Positions 52,461 to 61,273 of a stretch of DNA of 64,000 nucleotides are shown here, one piece after another (within the stretch, counting starts at the first letter, position 1; every line of letters starts with the position of its first letter). Position numbers and translations under genes: made by a program. The notes under the pieces are model-generated. The model was not told the origin of the DNA and searched no databases. It saw only the letters and a program-made list of their open reading frames with translations. Source of the DNA: Neobacillus sp. CF12 (GTDB lineage Bacteria > Bacillota > Bacilli > Bacillales > Cytobacillaceae); assembly GCF_030348765.1 (NCBI RefSeq), contig NZ_JAUCEU010000007.1, positions 4,275,501 through 4,339,500 on the forward strand. The letters are read 5' to 3'.

Positions 52461-52971
52461 CTTGTTCAGCCCTTTCCAAAATTGAATGTTTTAACATTTC
52501 CTTCGCTCTTTGAATTCTTGCTTTGGCTGTGCTTAATTTCATATTTTGAATTTCACTTATTTCTTTTAATGTTAAATCATGAAAATAGTACAATAGTATA
52601 ATTTCTTTATAGATTAAAGGCAGTTTAAAAATATCTTCTAACAGTTGATTCTTTCCCTCTTTTACTTGGTAATCCATTTCTGGACCACTTTTACTACCGC
52701 CTACTAGGGAAGAAATATATTCACTAACATGGACTTTTCGGTAGTGCCAGCTCTTTAAATAATCCTTGCAATGATTTACGGCAATCCGATACAACCAGGT
52801 CTTGATACTAGCTTTCTCCTCGAATGTATGGAGATGCTTACAACACTTTATAAAAATCTCCTGTGTTAGATCCTCTGCAGTTTGCCGATTTCTTACAAAC
52901 GTATAAACTAAATGAAGAATAGAAGTCCCATATTGCTTCATTAGTTTCGTTATCATATCATGATCCTTCAA
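52420..52971 (-). CDS. ECF-type RNA polymerase sigma factor
   Basis: 183 residues with region 2 (VRNRQTAEDLTQEIFIKCC, the DLTQE -10 recognition helix, and KTWLYRIAVNHCKD) and region 4 (LPLIYKEIILLYYFHDLTLKEIS, then STAKARIQRAKEML, the -35 helix-turn-helix). TTG at 52971 (after ggaggg) and ATG at 52956 (after aagga) are both possible starts. It resembles SigX/SigM/SigV-like envelope-stress sigma factors. The anti-sigma gene overlaps its end. Confidence 0.9.
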   Translation of the reverse strand: MKDHDMITKLMKQYGTSILHLVYTFVRNRQTAEDLTQEIFIKCCKHLHTFEEKASIKTWLYRIAVNHCKDYLKSWHYRKVHVSEYISSLVGGSKSGPEMDYQVKEGKNQLLEDIFKLPLIYKEIILLYYFHDLTLKEISEIQNMKLSTAKARIQRAKEMLKHSILERAEQDGESVEKRKRRTP

Positions 52972-53033
52972 AACCCATATCCCTCCTCAAACATCCTCTT
53001 ACTACATTTTAGACGATTGTCAAACGATAAAGG

Positions 53034-53102
53034 ATAATGGGGACGGTTCTACTGGCATTTTTTATTCATATAAAAAAAACCATAGGAACCGTCCCCATGG
53101 TT
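53034..53102. repeat. GGGACGGTTCT-family element, short form
   Basis: Arms ataatggggacggttctactgg and ccataggaaccgtccccatgg around a T/A-rich loop. It ends ten bases before the yoaT stop on the minus strand, where the hairpin plus T-run would act as its terminator. Confidence 0.78.
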
Positions 53103-53111
53103 TTGAACAAT

Positions 53112-53945
53112 CTATTCTTGTGGAATTTTTCCCTTTACCAACTTTAACGTCGCTACAATAAGAAAACTGACGATCACTAATAGGAGCCATGAACTTACTT
53201 TTCCTAAATGCACGAGACTCCATGCCTCGGTTTGGTTCGGGTATTCCCATGCTCCAAAGAATGTTGCGATATTTTCGGCTATCCAGATAAAAAATCCGAT
53301 GAGCACAAACGACAGTGCGAGTGGCATACGGTAGCGTGTTCCACCAACCTCGTATGTGACCCATGATTTCCAAAAGACGATGATGACAAGAGCCGATAAC
53401 CACCAACGAATGTCGATCCAAAAATGGTGGGTGAAAAAATTTAAATAAATCGCTGCTGCAAGAGAGACCACGACCAAGAACGGTGGCCACTTGACCAGTT
53501 CAACCTTTAACCTCCGCCACGCCTGGCAAAGAAAACTCGCAACACTTGCGTACATGAATCCGCTATACAAAGGCACTCCGAAGATTTTGAAATATCCTTC
53601 CTCTGGATATGACCAGGAACCCATATGTGTCTTGAAAAGTTCCAGCGCAAGTCCAATGAGATGGAACAAGGTGATGACTTTCAGTTCATCTCGAGTTTCA
53701 AGCCCAGAACGCACCATCCACCATTGCATCAAAAGGCAGATGATAAGCAGCCAGTCATACCGCGGCAGGAAGGGAAGTGGCACGATTTGTGTAAAAGCCA
53801 AAGAGGCAAAAATAACGACAGGAAACAAACATGATAGGGCCTGCTGCCAACCAAAACGAACAAGTTGTTTTAGTGCTCTCATGAGTCGTGCCTCCACAGG
53901 TTTTTGCTGAATCGTTAGGTCCTGCTTACTTGATATCTTCATCAC
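53112..53945 (-). CDS. yoaT: DUF817-family integral membrane protein (YoaT)
   Basis: 277 residues with about eight membrane helices. DUF817 landmarks include HMGSWSYPEEGYFKIFGVPLYSGFMYASV and FGAWEYPNQ. Function unknown. The GTG/ATG start region overlaps the end of the HTH gene by 20 bp, so they form one operon, matching the B. subtilis order yoaS-yozG-yoaT. Confidence 0.85.
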   Translation of the reverse strand: MMKISSKQDLTIQQKPVEARLMRALKQLVRFGWQQALSCLFPVVIFASLAFTQIVPLPFLPRYDWLLIICLLMQWWMVRSGLETRDELKVITLFHLIGLALELFKTHMGSWSYPEEGYFKIFGVPLYSGFMYASVASFLCQAWRRLKVELVKWPPFLVVVSLAAAIYLNFFTHHFWIDIRWWLSALVIIVFWKSWVTYEVGGTRYRMPLALSFVLIGFFIWIAENIATFFGAWEYPNQTEAWSLVHLGKVSSWLLLVIVSFLIVATLKLVKGKIPQE

Positions 53946-54144
53946 TTCTGTACTCTAAAAGATCTCCAGGCTGACAGTCTAAAGCTTTACATATTGCCTC
54001 CAAAGTTGAAAGCCTAATCGCTTTTGCCTTTCCATTTTTCAAAATAGAAAGGTTAGCCATTGTGATTCCAACCCGCTCTGAAAGTTCGGTTACGCTCATT
54101 TTCCTTTTCGCCAACATCACATCAATATTGATTATAATTGCCAT
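53926..54144 (-). CDS. yozG: XRE-type helix-turn-helix regulator (YozG)
   Basis: 72 residues from the ATG preceded by gaggtg; an in-frame GTG three codons earlier overlaps that site. The HTH reads RKMSVTELSERVGITMANLSILKNGKAKAIR, the Cro/C1-like fold of the YozG/YoaS-associated group, and the end CQPGDLLEYR is characteristic. It probably autoregulates the three-gene operon. Confidence 0.88.
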   Translation of the reverse strand: MAIIINIDVMLAKRKMSVTELSERVGITMANLSILKNGKAKAIRLSTLEAICKALDCQPGDLLEYRSDEDIK

Positions 54145-54154
54145 TGTTATCACC

Positions 54155-54631
54155 TCAGACGATTAAGTCATTTTCTGATTTTATATCAATCGCTTCTTGT
54201 AAGAGTCTTTGAAGAACTGCAGCAAAAACCGCGATTACCATGGAAGCAAAGATAGGGACCATTCCAATTATGACAAGACCCGGTGCATCATCCAGCTCGG
54301 CTACCATAAAAACAAATGGCAAAATAATTGTATACAATACACTAATTGTGATGGCACAGATTTTGATATTCTTTAGAGCTTTAACAGACAAGTCAGAGAA
54401 AGCTTGATTCTTATCAATATGGCCTAAAAGCTTAAAAGCCTGGAACAATGCACCGAAAAACGGTATCACCGACACATACATACCTACTACAATCGGATAG
54501 AGTATATGAGCATAATCTGGATTTGCTGGATTTTTAGGCAACCAAGTCAAACCAAAAATACCCAAAGCCAAAACGGGAGTTGCAATTAGAATAACAGCTA
54601 GTCTTAAAAAGAGTGTTGAACCACGTTTCAT
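54155..54631 (-). CDS. yoaS: DUF2975-family membrane protein (YoaS)
   Basis: 158 residues, four membrane helices. The start is the ATG after gaggtg; a GTG nine bases earlier is part of the ribosome site. DUF2975 proteins are regularly paired with a YozG-type HTH, as here, and are thought to modulate it or respond to the envelope. Function unknown. First gene of the operon. Confidence 0.85.
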   Translation of the reverse strand: MKRGSTLFLRLAVILIATPVLALGIFGLTWLPKNPANPDYAHILYPIVVGMYVSVIPFFGALFQAFKLLGHIDKNQAFSDLSVKALKNIKICAITISVLYTIILPFVFMVAELDDAPGLVIIGMVPIFASMVIAVFAAVLQRLLQEAIDIKSENDLIV

Positions 54632-54914
54632 AAAAAGCACCTCACTTATTTATTTTCAAATTGATTATAGAATATAATTTATCGAATTACAATAAGTAAT
54701 TACTCTCTTTTAATATATTATTATTGAATCGATTTAAACCTATCATACATACTTACCTATTTTTAATAGGTACAAGCCCTAATGGAATGCTCTAGTTTTC
54801 AATTAATTTTAGGACAATAAAAAAGACAAGTGATGGATGTTCGTCCAAGCCATTTTCCAAACTCTTAATAAACTAAGTATATAAAAGCGTAAGTTAAGAA
54901 AGGGAGTATGGGGA

Positions 54915-55574
54915 ATGAAAGGTAAGAAACACCATCATAAGCATGACCATGGCAAAGACCAGCATGACAATAAGGACAAACATGATCAAAACGACCAACA
55001 TGATGATAACAAAAAGGATAACAACGATAAGCATGGTGGCGGCAATAAGCAGGACAAGGGCGGCAAGCACGGCGGCGGCAATAAGCAAGACAAAAACGGC
55101 AAGCACGATGACTGTAAAAAGGAAGATAACAAAGACAAGCATGATGATTGTGGTTGTATGAAGCAAGACAAAAACGATAAGCACGATGACTGTAAGAAGG
55201 AAGATAATAAAGACAAACACGATGACTGTGGTTGTAAGAAGCAAGACAAACACGATGACTGTGGTTGTAAGAAGCAAGACAAACACGATGACTGTGGTTG
55301 TAAGAAGCAAGACAAGCACAATGACTGTGGTTGTAAGAAGCAAGACAAAAACGATAAGCATGATGATTGTAAGAAGGAAGACAATAAAGACAAGCACAAT
55401 GATTGCGGCTGTAAGAAGCAAGATCACTCAGACAACAAAAAGAAAGATTGCAATGATAAGGGGAAGCAAGACAACAGGAATTATTACAACCCTTGGAAAA
55501 AGCAAGACAATCATTCTAACGAACGCAAGCAATGCAGGAATATCAATTGTTTATTTAAATGTAGATGTTGGTAA
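54915..55574 (+). CDS. Lys/His/Asp/Cys-rich repeat protein, possibly spore coat or metal-binding
   Basis: 219 residues, extremely hydrophilic. Residues about 1-45 are His/Lys/Asp-rich (KKHHHKHDHGK). 45-165 consist of repeats of KHDDCGCKKQD (five close copies, plus KHDDCKKEDNKD units), each carrying a C-G-C pair. The end (INCLFKCRCW) is Cys-rich. There is no signal peptide. The start ATG follows agggag. Repetitive Lys/His/Cys proteins of this sort occur in Bacillus spore coats and exosporium (CotG-like) and can bind metals, but no coat neighbour is present. DNA-level tandem repeats explain the long open frames on other strands. Confidence 0.72.
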   Translation: MKGKKHHHKHDHGKDQHDNKDKHDQNDQHDDNKKDNNDKHGGGNKQDKGGKHGGGNKQDKNGKHDDCKKEDNKDKHDDCGCMKQDKNDKHDDCKKEDNKDKHDDCGCKKQDKHDDCGCKKQDKHDDCGCKKQDKHNDCGCKKQDKNDKHDDCKKEDNKDKHNDCGCKKQDHSDNKKKDCNDKGKQDNRNYYNPWKKQDNHSNERKQCRNINCLFKCRCW

Positions 55575-55584
55575 TTTTGATAGG

Positions 55585-55619
55585 GAGAGGTTTCTATTAA
55601 ATTAGAAGCCTCTTTTTTG
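55585..55619 (+). terminator. Rho-independent terminator
   Basis: The stem gaggtttcta / tagaagcctc with a 6-base loop is followed by six T after the repeat-protein gene. Confidence 0.85.
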
Positions 55620-55690
55620 AATTGGGAGGATTTTTTTGAATTCTACCATTGGCCATTGAAACAAGTAAGAAGGTAAAGGATGGTTTAATA

Positions 55691-55731
55691 AAAGGGGAGT
55701 AAAAGAAATCATATTTTACGTTCTCCCCTTA
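55691..55731 (-). terminator. Terminator overlapping the end of the CBO0543-like gene
   Basis: On the minus strand aaggggagaa / actcccctt with a T-rich tail. It begins within the last codons of the gene ending at 55716. Confidence 0.7.
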
Positions 55732-56183
55732 TTGTAAAACCAAACACAAAATAAACGCGACAAATACAAAGATAGACAAATAGTAATCCATGAAATATAC
55801 CATTCCCAGTGCAGGTATTCAATGAGGTCGGTGTATTTTTCGATAATGACTTCAGCAATTGTTAACACAGAACTAAATCCAACATAATATCCTACTTGAA
55901 TAAGAGTACTTCGGCTATTGGGGTACCATACGTTAAAGGCTGCACATATTACTGGAAAAGCAAAATACTCAAAAGTGAAGCTCGCCCGATTGATGGAAGC
56001 AAAGAACCGAATCGGATATTCAAGCAGTCCCAATTCGACAGCTACTAAACCCATAGCAAAAGTAATAACCTGTGTGAACAAAAAACCTACAACGGCAAGT
56101 CGTATTTTCGTTTTCGGTATAAAGAGGAGAATTCCTATTGCCACTACGTAAACGGATATTAAAATCCACCATTCTATTCTCAT
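55716..56183 (-). CDS. CBO0543-type small membrane protein, paralogue 1
   Basis: About 155 residues, five membrane helices. The ATG at 56183 follows ggtggg; an in-frame GTG at 56195 overlaps that site. CBO0543 landmarks: LGLLEYPIRFFASINRASFTFEYFAFPV and IIEKYTDLIEYLHWEWYISW. Function unknown; such proteins are common in spore-formers, often in tandem copies. It starts near the end of the second paralogue, so they are coupled. Confidence 0.75.
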   Translation of the reverse strand: MRIEWWILISVYVVAIGILLFIPKTKIRLAVVGFLFTQVITFAMGLVAVELGLLEYPIRFFASINRASFTFEYFAFPVICAAFNVWYPNSRSTLIQVGYYVGFSSVLTIAEVIIEKYTDLIEYLHWEWYISWITICLSLYLSRLFCVWFYNKGRT

Positions 56184-56677
56184 TTGGTTTCCCACCGTTC
56201 AACTTGAAACAGTGTTTTGTCCTTATAGAACCAATTACAGCAAACTTGACTGACATAAAAGAGAAACCCGATGTAAATCCACATCCCCCACCAGCGTAAG
56301 ATTTCATATTTTAATAAATCTGTGTACCTCTCAATAACAATGTCAATCAATGTGCTGACAGAGATCCAAATAAAAAAGTATCTCACTCTGGACCATAGAC
56401 TGACATTTACTCTCCTTCTGACGTAATAGATGGAAAACAATACAGGGTAAAACCAATAATCAATAGTCAAGGGAAGATCTGTTGCTTTTGGGAACTCCCT
56501 TACAGGTGCACTTAGTAAACCAAATGTAAAAGCAGGCATATCGCAGAGCCAAATGATTGCTTGAAACATCAAGAATCCCAAGATACCTTTGCGCCAATCT
56601 TTTCGAGGAATAAACAGAATAAAGCTGATAAAGCCAAACAGCCACATTGCAACTAGAATTAAATGCTCCATCAGCAT
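56180..56677 (-). CDS. CBO0543-type small membrane protein, paralogue 2
   Basis: 165 residues with the same helix layout as the downstream paralogue: FGLLSAPVREFPKATDLPLTIDYWFYPVLF and VIERYTDLLKYEILRWWGMW line up with it. The alignment of the two shows a tandem duplication. Function unknown. The first gene of the pair. Confidence 0.75.
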   Translation of the reverse strand: MLMEHLILVAMWLFGFISFILFIPRKDWRKGILGFLMFQAIIWLCDMPAFTFGLLSAPVREFPKATDLPLTIDYWFYPVLFSIYYVRRRVNVSLWSRVRYFFIWISVSTLIDIVIERYTDLLKYEILRWWGMWIYIGFLFYVSQVCCNWFYKDKTLFQVERWETK

Positions 56678-56827
56678 GCTTATAAAACTCCTATCCCGAT
56701 AAAATGAAAAATATTACTGTCAATAAAAGTATTTTCCATTTGCTCAAATCGTATTCAATTGCGAATGTTTAGCAGGCAGAGTACCTTAGATGTTTGGTGG
56801 ACCTTGTGTGGTTTTCTGATGAAAAGA

Positions 56828-56884
56828 AAAAGCTGAAGGGTACACACAGTCAATGAATTGATCGTGCATCCTTCAGCTTAAGTT
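56828..56884 (-). terminator. Terminator of the gluconate operon
   Basis: On the minus strand taagctgaagg / cccttcagctt brackets a long loop and is followed by five T, right after the gntZ stop. Confidence 0.8.
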
Positions 56885-56887
56885 ATT

Positions 56888-58294
56888 CTATCCATTCCAG
56901 TTGGTGTGATAAGTGCCTGCTAAATCACGTCGTTCATAGGTGTGGGCGCCGAAATAATCACGTTGTGCCTGTAAAAGGTTAGCATTTGAGGTGCCTGTTC
57001 GATAGCTGTCGTAATAGGAAAGTGAAGCACTTAAACACGGGAATGAAATTCCTGAATTAATGCCCTCACAGACTACTTTACGCAAGCCGATTTGATAGTC
57101 TTGAACTTTTTCAGCAAAATATGGAGAGATTAATAAATTCGCTAAATCGGCTTGATCTTGATAGGCATCGCTTATCACATTTAAGAACTCTGCCCGAATG
57201 ATGCATCCACCGCGAAAAATTAGTGCAATATCCTTTAACGGCAAATCCCAGCCATAAAGTTCAGAAGTCATCTTATATTGTGTAAAACCTTGCGCATATG
57301 CACAAACCTTTCCCATATATAAAGCTTGTCTAATGGAGTCAATCCACTCATTTTTGTCTAATTTTTGTTGGACATTCTTGGGGCCAGTTAAGATATTTTC
57401 CGCATTAACCCGTTCCTCTTTTATAGCAGAAATGTAACGAGCAAATAATGATTCAGTAATAATGGATGCAGGGACACCATTATCAATTGCTTGAATGCTT
57501 GTCCATCTGCCGGTGCCTTTTTGGCCGGCTTTATCCAAAATGACATCAATCAGCGGTAAGCCTGTTATTTCATCTTTTTTGCGTAAAATTTCTGCCGTGA
57601 TTTCAATTAAATAACTTTTCAATTCACCTTGATTCCATGTTTCAAAGATGTCGGCAATTTCATCCACCGATAAATGTAACCTTTCTCTTAAAAACGTATA
57701 GGCTTCAGCGATTAATTGCATATCGGCATACTCGATCCCGTTATGTACCATTTTTACAAAGTGACCGGCACCTTTTGGACCCATATAGGCACAACAAGGA
57801 TCATTGTCCACGTAAGCTGCAATTTTTGTAAGAATGGGTGCTGCTTTTTCATAGATGTCTTTATCACCGCCTGGCATGATAGAAGGTCCCGTTAATGCAC
57901 CAACCTCGCCGCCAGAAATCCCAATTCCTAAATAACCGATACCTTTAGACTTTAACTCATCGTATCTACGTTCCGTATCTTCGTAATGAGAGTTACCGCC
58001 ATCCATAATCACGTCGCCTTCTGCTAGAAATGGTACTAACGCTGCGATTACCGAATCAATAGCCTTGCCCGCTGTCACCATCACAAAAACTTTTCTCGGA
58101 GATTCTAAAGACTGTACGAAATCTTGAATTTCGTAGTAAGGGGTAATACTCTGCCCATCTAATTTTTCCATGAACTGATCGGTTAAATCTCTTGTGTAAT
58201 TATAGACGGCCACTTGTTCGCCTTTATTCGCCATATTTAAAGCGATATTACTGCCCATAACCCCTAAACCAATGACGCCAATTGTATTCAACAT
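56888..58294 (-). CDS. gntZ: 6-phosphogluconate dehydrogenase, decarboxylating (GntZ)
   Basis: 468 residues. Converts 6-phosphogluconate to ribulose 5-phosphate and CO2 with NAD(P) reduction. It has the nucleotide site GLGVMGSNIALNMANKG, the IGISGGEVGA (substrate-binding) motif, GAGHFVKMVHNGIEY (catalytic Lys) and DKAGQKGTGRW. Full length. It is the last gene of the gluconate operon, as in B. subtilis, which feeds gluconate into the pentose phosphate path. The ATG follows aaaggag. Confidence 0.94.
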   Translation of the reverse strand: MLNTIGVIGLGVMGSNIALNMANKGEQVAVYNYTRDLTDQFMEKLDGQSITPYYEIQDFVQSLESPRKVFVMVTAGKAIDSVIAALVPFLAEGDVIMDGGNSHYEDTERRYDELKSKGIGYLGIGISGGEVGALTGPSIMPGGDKDIYEKAAPILTKIAAYVDNDPCCAYMGPKGAGHFVKMVHNGIEYADMQLIAEAYTFLRERLHLSVDEIADIFETWNQGELKSYLIEITAEILRKKDEITGLPLIDVILDKAGQKGTGRWTSIQAIDNGVPASIITESLFARYISAIKEERVNAENILTGPKNVQQKLDKNEWIDSIRQALYMGKVCAYAQGFTQYKMTSELYGWDLPLKDIALIFRGGCIIRAEFLNVISDAYQDQADLANLLISPYFAEKVQDYQIGLRKVVCEGINSGISFPCLSASLSYYDSYRTGTSNANLLQAQRDYFGAHTYERRDLAGTYHTNWNG

Positions 58295-58321
58295 GTTTTC
58301 ATGCTCCTTTTTCTAAGATGA

Positions 58322-58353
58322 ATAGGCAGTAAAAACCCTTAGGTTTACTGCCT
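58322..58353 (-). other. Intercistronic hairpin between gntP and gntZ
   Basis: The stem aggcagtaaaccta / tagg-like with gtttttactgcct lies between the two genes and lacks a T-run. It may stabilise or partly end the mRNA between permease and dehydrogenase. Confidence 0.5.
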
Positions 58354-58359
58354 GGAATG

Positions 58360-59706
58360 TTATACAAACAAGCTTAATAATAGAACAAATCCTAGTCCGG
58401 CTACAGAAATAATCGTTTCAAGCAACGTCCATGTTGCAAAGGTTTCTTTCATGCTTAACCCAAAGTATTCTTTAAACATCCAGAAACCTGCATCGTTAAC
58501 GTGGGAAAGAATGACACTTCCGGCACCTGTTGCAAGAACGACCAGAGCAAGGTTAACATCCGATTGTCCTAACATTGGAATGATTAAACCAGATGTTGTT
58601 AATGCCGCAACGGTAGCAGATCCTAATGCAATACGTAAAATGGCAGCGATCATCCATGCGAGGATAATCGGTGAGATAGCAGTGCCTTTGAATAATTCTG
58701 CTACATAGTCACCTACACCGCCGTTAATTAATACTTGCTTGAAGGCACCACCGCCACCAATGATTAATAGCATCATACCGATGTGCAGGATGGCTTGTGT
58801 ACACGACTCCATGACATCTTTCATCGGAATTTTTCTTGCGATACCCATTGAATATACGGCAAATAATAGCGAGATCAACATGGCCGTACCTGCTTCACCG
58901 ATAAAACGGATTACTGCTAGTACAGAGTTATCTTCAAAGCCCATTGTTTTTTGCATTAAAGTAATAATGGTTGCAATAGACATTAAGATAACAGGTAGTA
59001 AAGCAGTGAATACACTGATTCCGAACTTAGGTGTATCTTCAATTTTAAATGTTTTTAGTTCACCTAATGAGGCAATGCTGCCCATTTTTGTAAATGATTC
59101 CGGTACAAGTTTTTTCGCAATCTTTGTAAAAACTGGCCCAGCTAAGATTACCGTAGGGACAGCAACAATGAAACCATAAAGTAATACTTCTCCAATGTCG
59201 GCACCAAGTTCACCGGCAATCGTTGTTGGCCCAGGATGTGGCGGCAAGAAACCATGTGTTACGGATAATGCTGCTGTCATAGAGATACCAAGTGACAAGA
59301 TTGAAACTTTTAATTCTCTTGAAATCGCAAAGACAATTGGAATCAATAATACTAATCCTACTTCAAAAAATAACGCGATACCGATAATGAATGAGGCAAC
59401 TACTACTGCCCATTGTGTATTTTTAACACCAAATTTGTTTACAAGAGTCATCGCAATTCGCTGCGCACCGCCTGAATCAGCGATTAACTTACCGAGCATG
59501 GCTCCAAGTCCAAAGATTAAAGCGATATGGCCAAGTGTTCCGCCTAATCCTGCTTCAATGGTTTTAACAACTTCCTCTAGCGGCATTCCAAGTGCTAGGG
59601 CTACCCCAAACGATACAATGATTAATGAAATAAAGGTGTTTAACTTTAAGCCCATGATTAAAATTAATAATGCAATAATTCCTAGTGCTACTATAACTAA
59701 TGGCAT
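58360..59706 (-). CDS. gntP: Gluconate permease (GntP family)
   Basis: 448 residues, 12-14 membrane helices. GntP landmarks: GLGGTLGHIALIFGLGAMLGKL, THGFLPPHPGPTTIA, and the C-terminal VNDAGFWMFKEYFGLSMKET. Proton-linked gluconate uptake. It lies 19 bp downstream of gluconokinase with a ggaggaag ribosome site. Confidence 0.94.
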   Translation of the reverse strand: MPLVIVALGIIALLILIMGLKLNTFISLIIVSFGVALALGMPLEEVVKTIEAGLGGTLGHIALIFGLGAMLGKLIADSGGAQRIAMTLVNKFGVKNTQWAVVVASFIIGIALFFEVGLVLLIPIVFAISRELKVSILSLGISMTAALSVTHGFLPPHPGPTTIAGELGADIGEVLLYGFIVAVPTVILAGPVFTKIAKKLVPESFTKMGSIASLGELKTFKIEDTPKFGISVFTALLPVILMSIATIITLMQKTMGFEDNSVLAVIRFIGEAGTAMLISLLFAVYSMGIARKIPMKDVMESCTQAILHIGMMLLIIGGGGAFKQVLINGGVGDYVAELFKGTAISPIILAWMIAAILRIALGSATVAALTTSGLIIPMLGQSDVNLALVVLATGAGSVILSHVNDAGFWMFKEYFGLSMKETFATWTLLETIISVAGLGFVLLLSLFV

Positions 59707-59724
59707 TGTACTTCCTCCCTATGG

Positions 59725-61269
59725 TTATCTAGTTGTGTTTAGTAAGTTTCTTTGATAATTTGCAATCTGTGTATATTCATTTTCTAATACTCTTGATAGG
59801 TTAATAAAGATTGGCAGCAATTCCCGATACTCTTTTACAGCGTCTTCTTTCGGCGTATGCATGTGGGTACTTCCAATCATTTCGGAAACAACCTCAAATG
59901 AATCTATTTCCCCGATGGCATATAAGCCTAATATACAGGCGCCAAGGCACGAACTTTCGTAGCTTTCTGGAACCACGACTTCCGATTCGAAGATATCGGA
60001 CATCATTTGCCTCCAAACATCTGACCTTGCGAAGCCGCCAGTAGCTTGAATTCGGGTAACAGGGCCGTCCATGCATTCAATTAATGCTAAAAATACGGTG
60101 TATAAGTTGAATATGACACCTTCAAGAGAAGCACGAATCATATGTTCTTTTTTATGAGACAAGGTTAAACCAAAGAATGAACCACGAACGTCTGGATTCC
60201 ATAATGGTGCACGTTCTCCGGCGAGGTATGGATGGAATAACAATCCATCGGCACCTGGTCGTACACGTTCAGCAATCTTGGTTAAGACTTCATAAGGATC
60301 GATTCCAAGCCTTTTGGCTGTTTCTACCTCTGAAGAGGCGAATTCATCACGTATCCAACGAAGCACCATCCCGCCATTGTTCACGGGTCCGCCAATCACC
60401 CAATGTTTTTCCGTTAAGGCATAACAAAAGATTCTTCCTTTTTCGTCTGTTTTCGGCTCGTCAATAATCGTCCGAATCGCACCGCTTGTCCCAATCGTGA
60501 CAGCGATTTCTCCTTTACGGATAGCGTTTACACCCAGATTTGAAAGGACCCCATCACTTGCGCCTATAACAAATGGGGTTTGTGGATCGATCCCTATCTG
60601 TTTTGCTAAATCTGGATTAAGGTTGGTAAATATCTTCGTTGTTGGAACAAGTTCGGATAACTGATCTCTTGTTATACCAGAGATTTGTAATGCTTCTTCA
60701 TCCCAATCGAGTGTTTTGAGATTCATCATTCCCATGCAAGAGGCAATGGAGTGATCCACAACATATTGATCAAAGAATTTCTTGAAAATATATTCCTTAA
60801 TACCGATATATTTTTTTGCATTGACAGCGATTTCAGGACGTTCATTGACAATCCAGGTAATTTTGGATAGTGGTGACATCGGGTGAATCGGTGTTCCCGT
60901 TCGTTTGTATACATTTTGGCCATTTAATTCATCCTTAATTTTATGGGCCCAAGCTTCACTTCGATTATCTGCCCATGTGATACAAGGGGTCAGGTGCTGG
61001 TCATTTTCATCCATCGCAATAACACTATGCATCGCGCTGCTAAATGAGATGAATGATAGTTTTTTATCTGAATGCTTTTTTGTTATATCTGAAATGGCTG
61101 TCAAAACAGCTTGATAAATTTCTTCCGGGTTTTGTTCTGCAGTTGATATATCCGGTGTGTAAAGCGGATAACCGATATTTTCTGTATGAATAACATCGCC
61201 ATTTTTCGTATATAAAACAGCTTTTGTACTAGTTGTACCGATGTCTACGCCTAACATATAGGTAGCCAT
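59725..61269 (-). CDS. gntK: Gluconokinase (FGGY family)
   Basis: 514 residues from the ATG after aggagggg; an upstream in-frame start at 61344 would lie inside gntR. FGGY kinase motifs: LGVDIGTTSTKAVLY (phosphate 1), ITWADNRSEAWA, VTIGTSGAIRT and ATGGFARSDVWRQM (adenosine site). It phosphorylates gluconate to 6-phosphogluconate. The start lies 5 bp from the gntR stop, so the two are translationally linked. Confidence 0.93.
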   Translation of the reverse strand: MATYMLGVDIGTTSTKAVLYTKNGDVIHTENIGYPLYTPDISTAEQNPEEIYQAVLTAISDITKKHSDKKLSFISFSSAMHSVIAMDENDQHLTPCITWADNRSEAWAHKIKDELNGQNVYKRTGTPIHPMSPLSKITWIVNERPEIAVNAKKYIGIKEYIFKKFFDQYVVDHSIASCMGMMNLKTLDWDEEALQISGITRDQLSELVPTTKIFTNLNPDLAKQIGIDPQTPFVIGASDGVLSNLGVNAIRKGEIAVTIGTSGAIRTIIDEPKTDEKGRIFCYALTEKHWVIGGPVNNGGMVLRWIRDEFASSEVETAKRLGIDPYEVLTKIAERVRPGADGLLFHPYLAGERAPLWNPDVRGSFFGLTLSHKKEHMIRASLEGVIFNLYTVFLALIECMDGPVTRIQATGGFARSDVWRQMMSDIFESEVVVPESYESSCLGACILGLYAIGEIDSFEVVSEMIGSTHMHTPKEDAVKEYRELLPIFINLSRVLENEYTQIANYQRNLLNTTR

Positions 61270-61273
61270 TTTA

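Noticed and set aside
54894..55427. Long minus-strand hydrophobic frame opposite the Lys/His/Asp repeat protein
   Set aside because: It results from the repetitive codon pattern of the plus-strand gene; composition is a monotonous Val/Leu/Ile repeat with no ribosome site.
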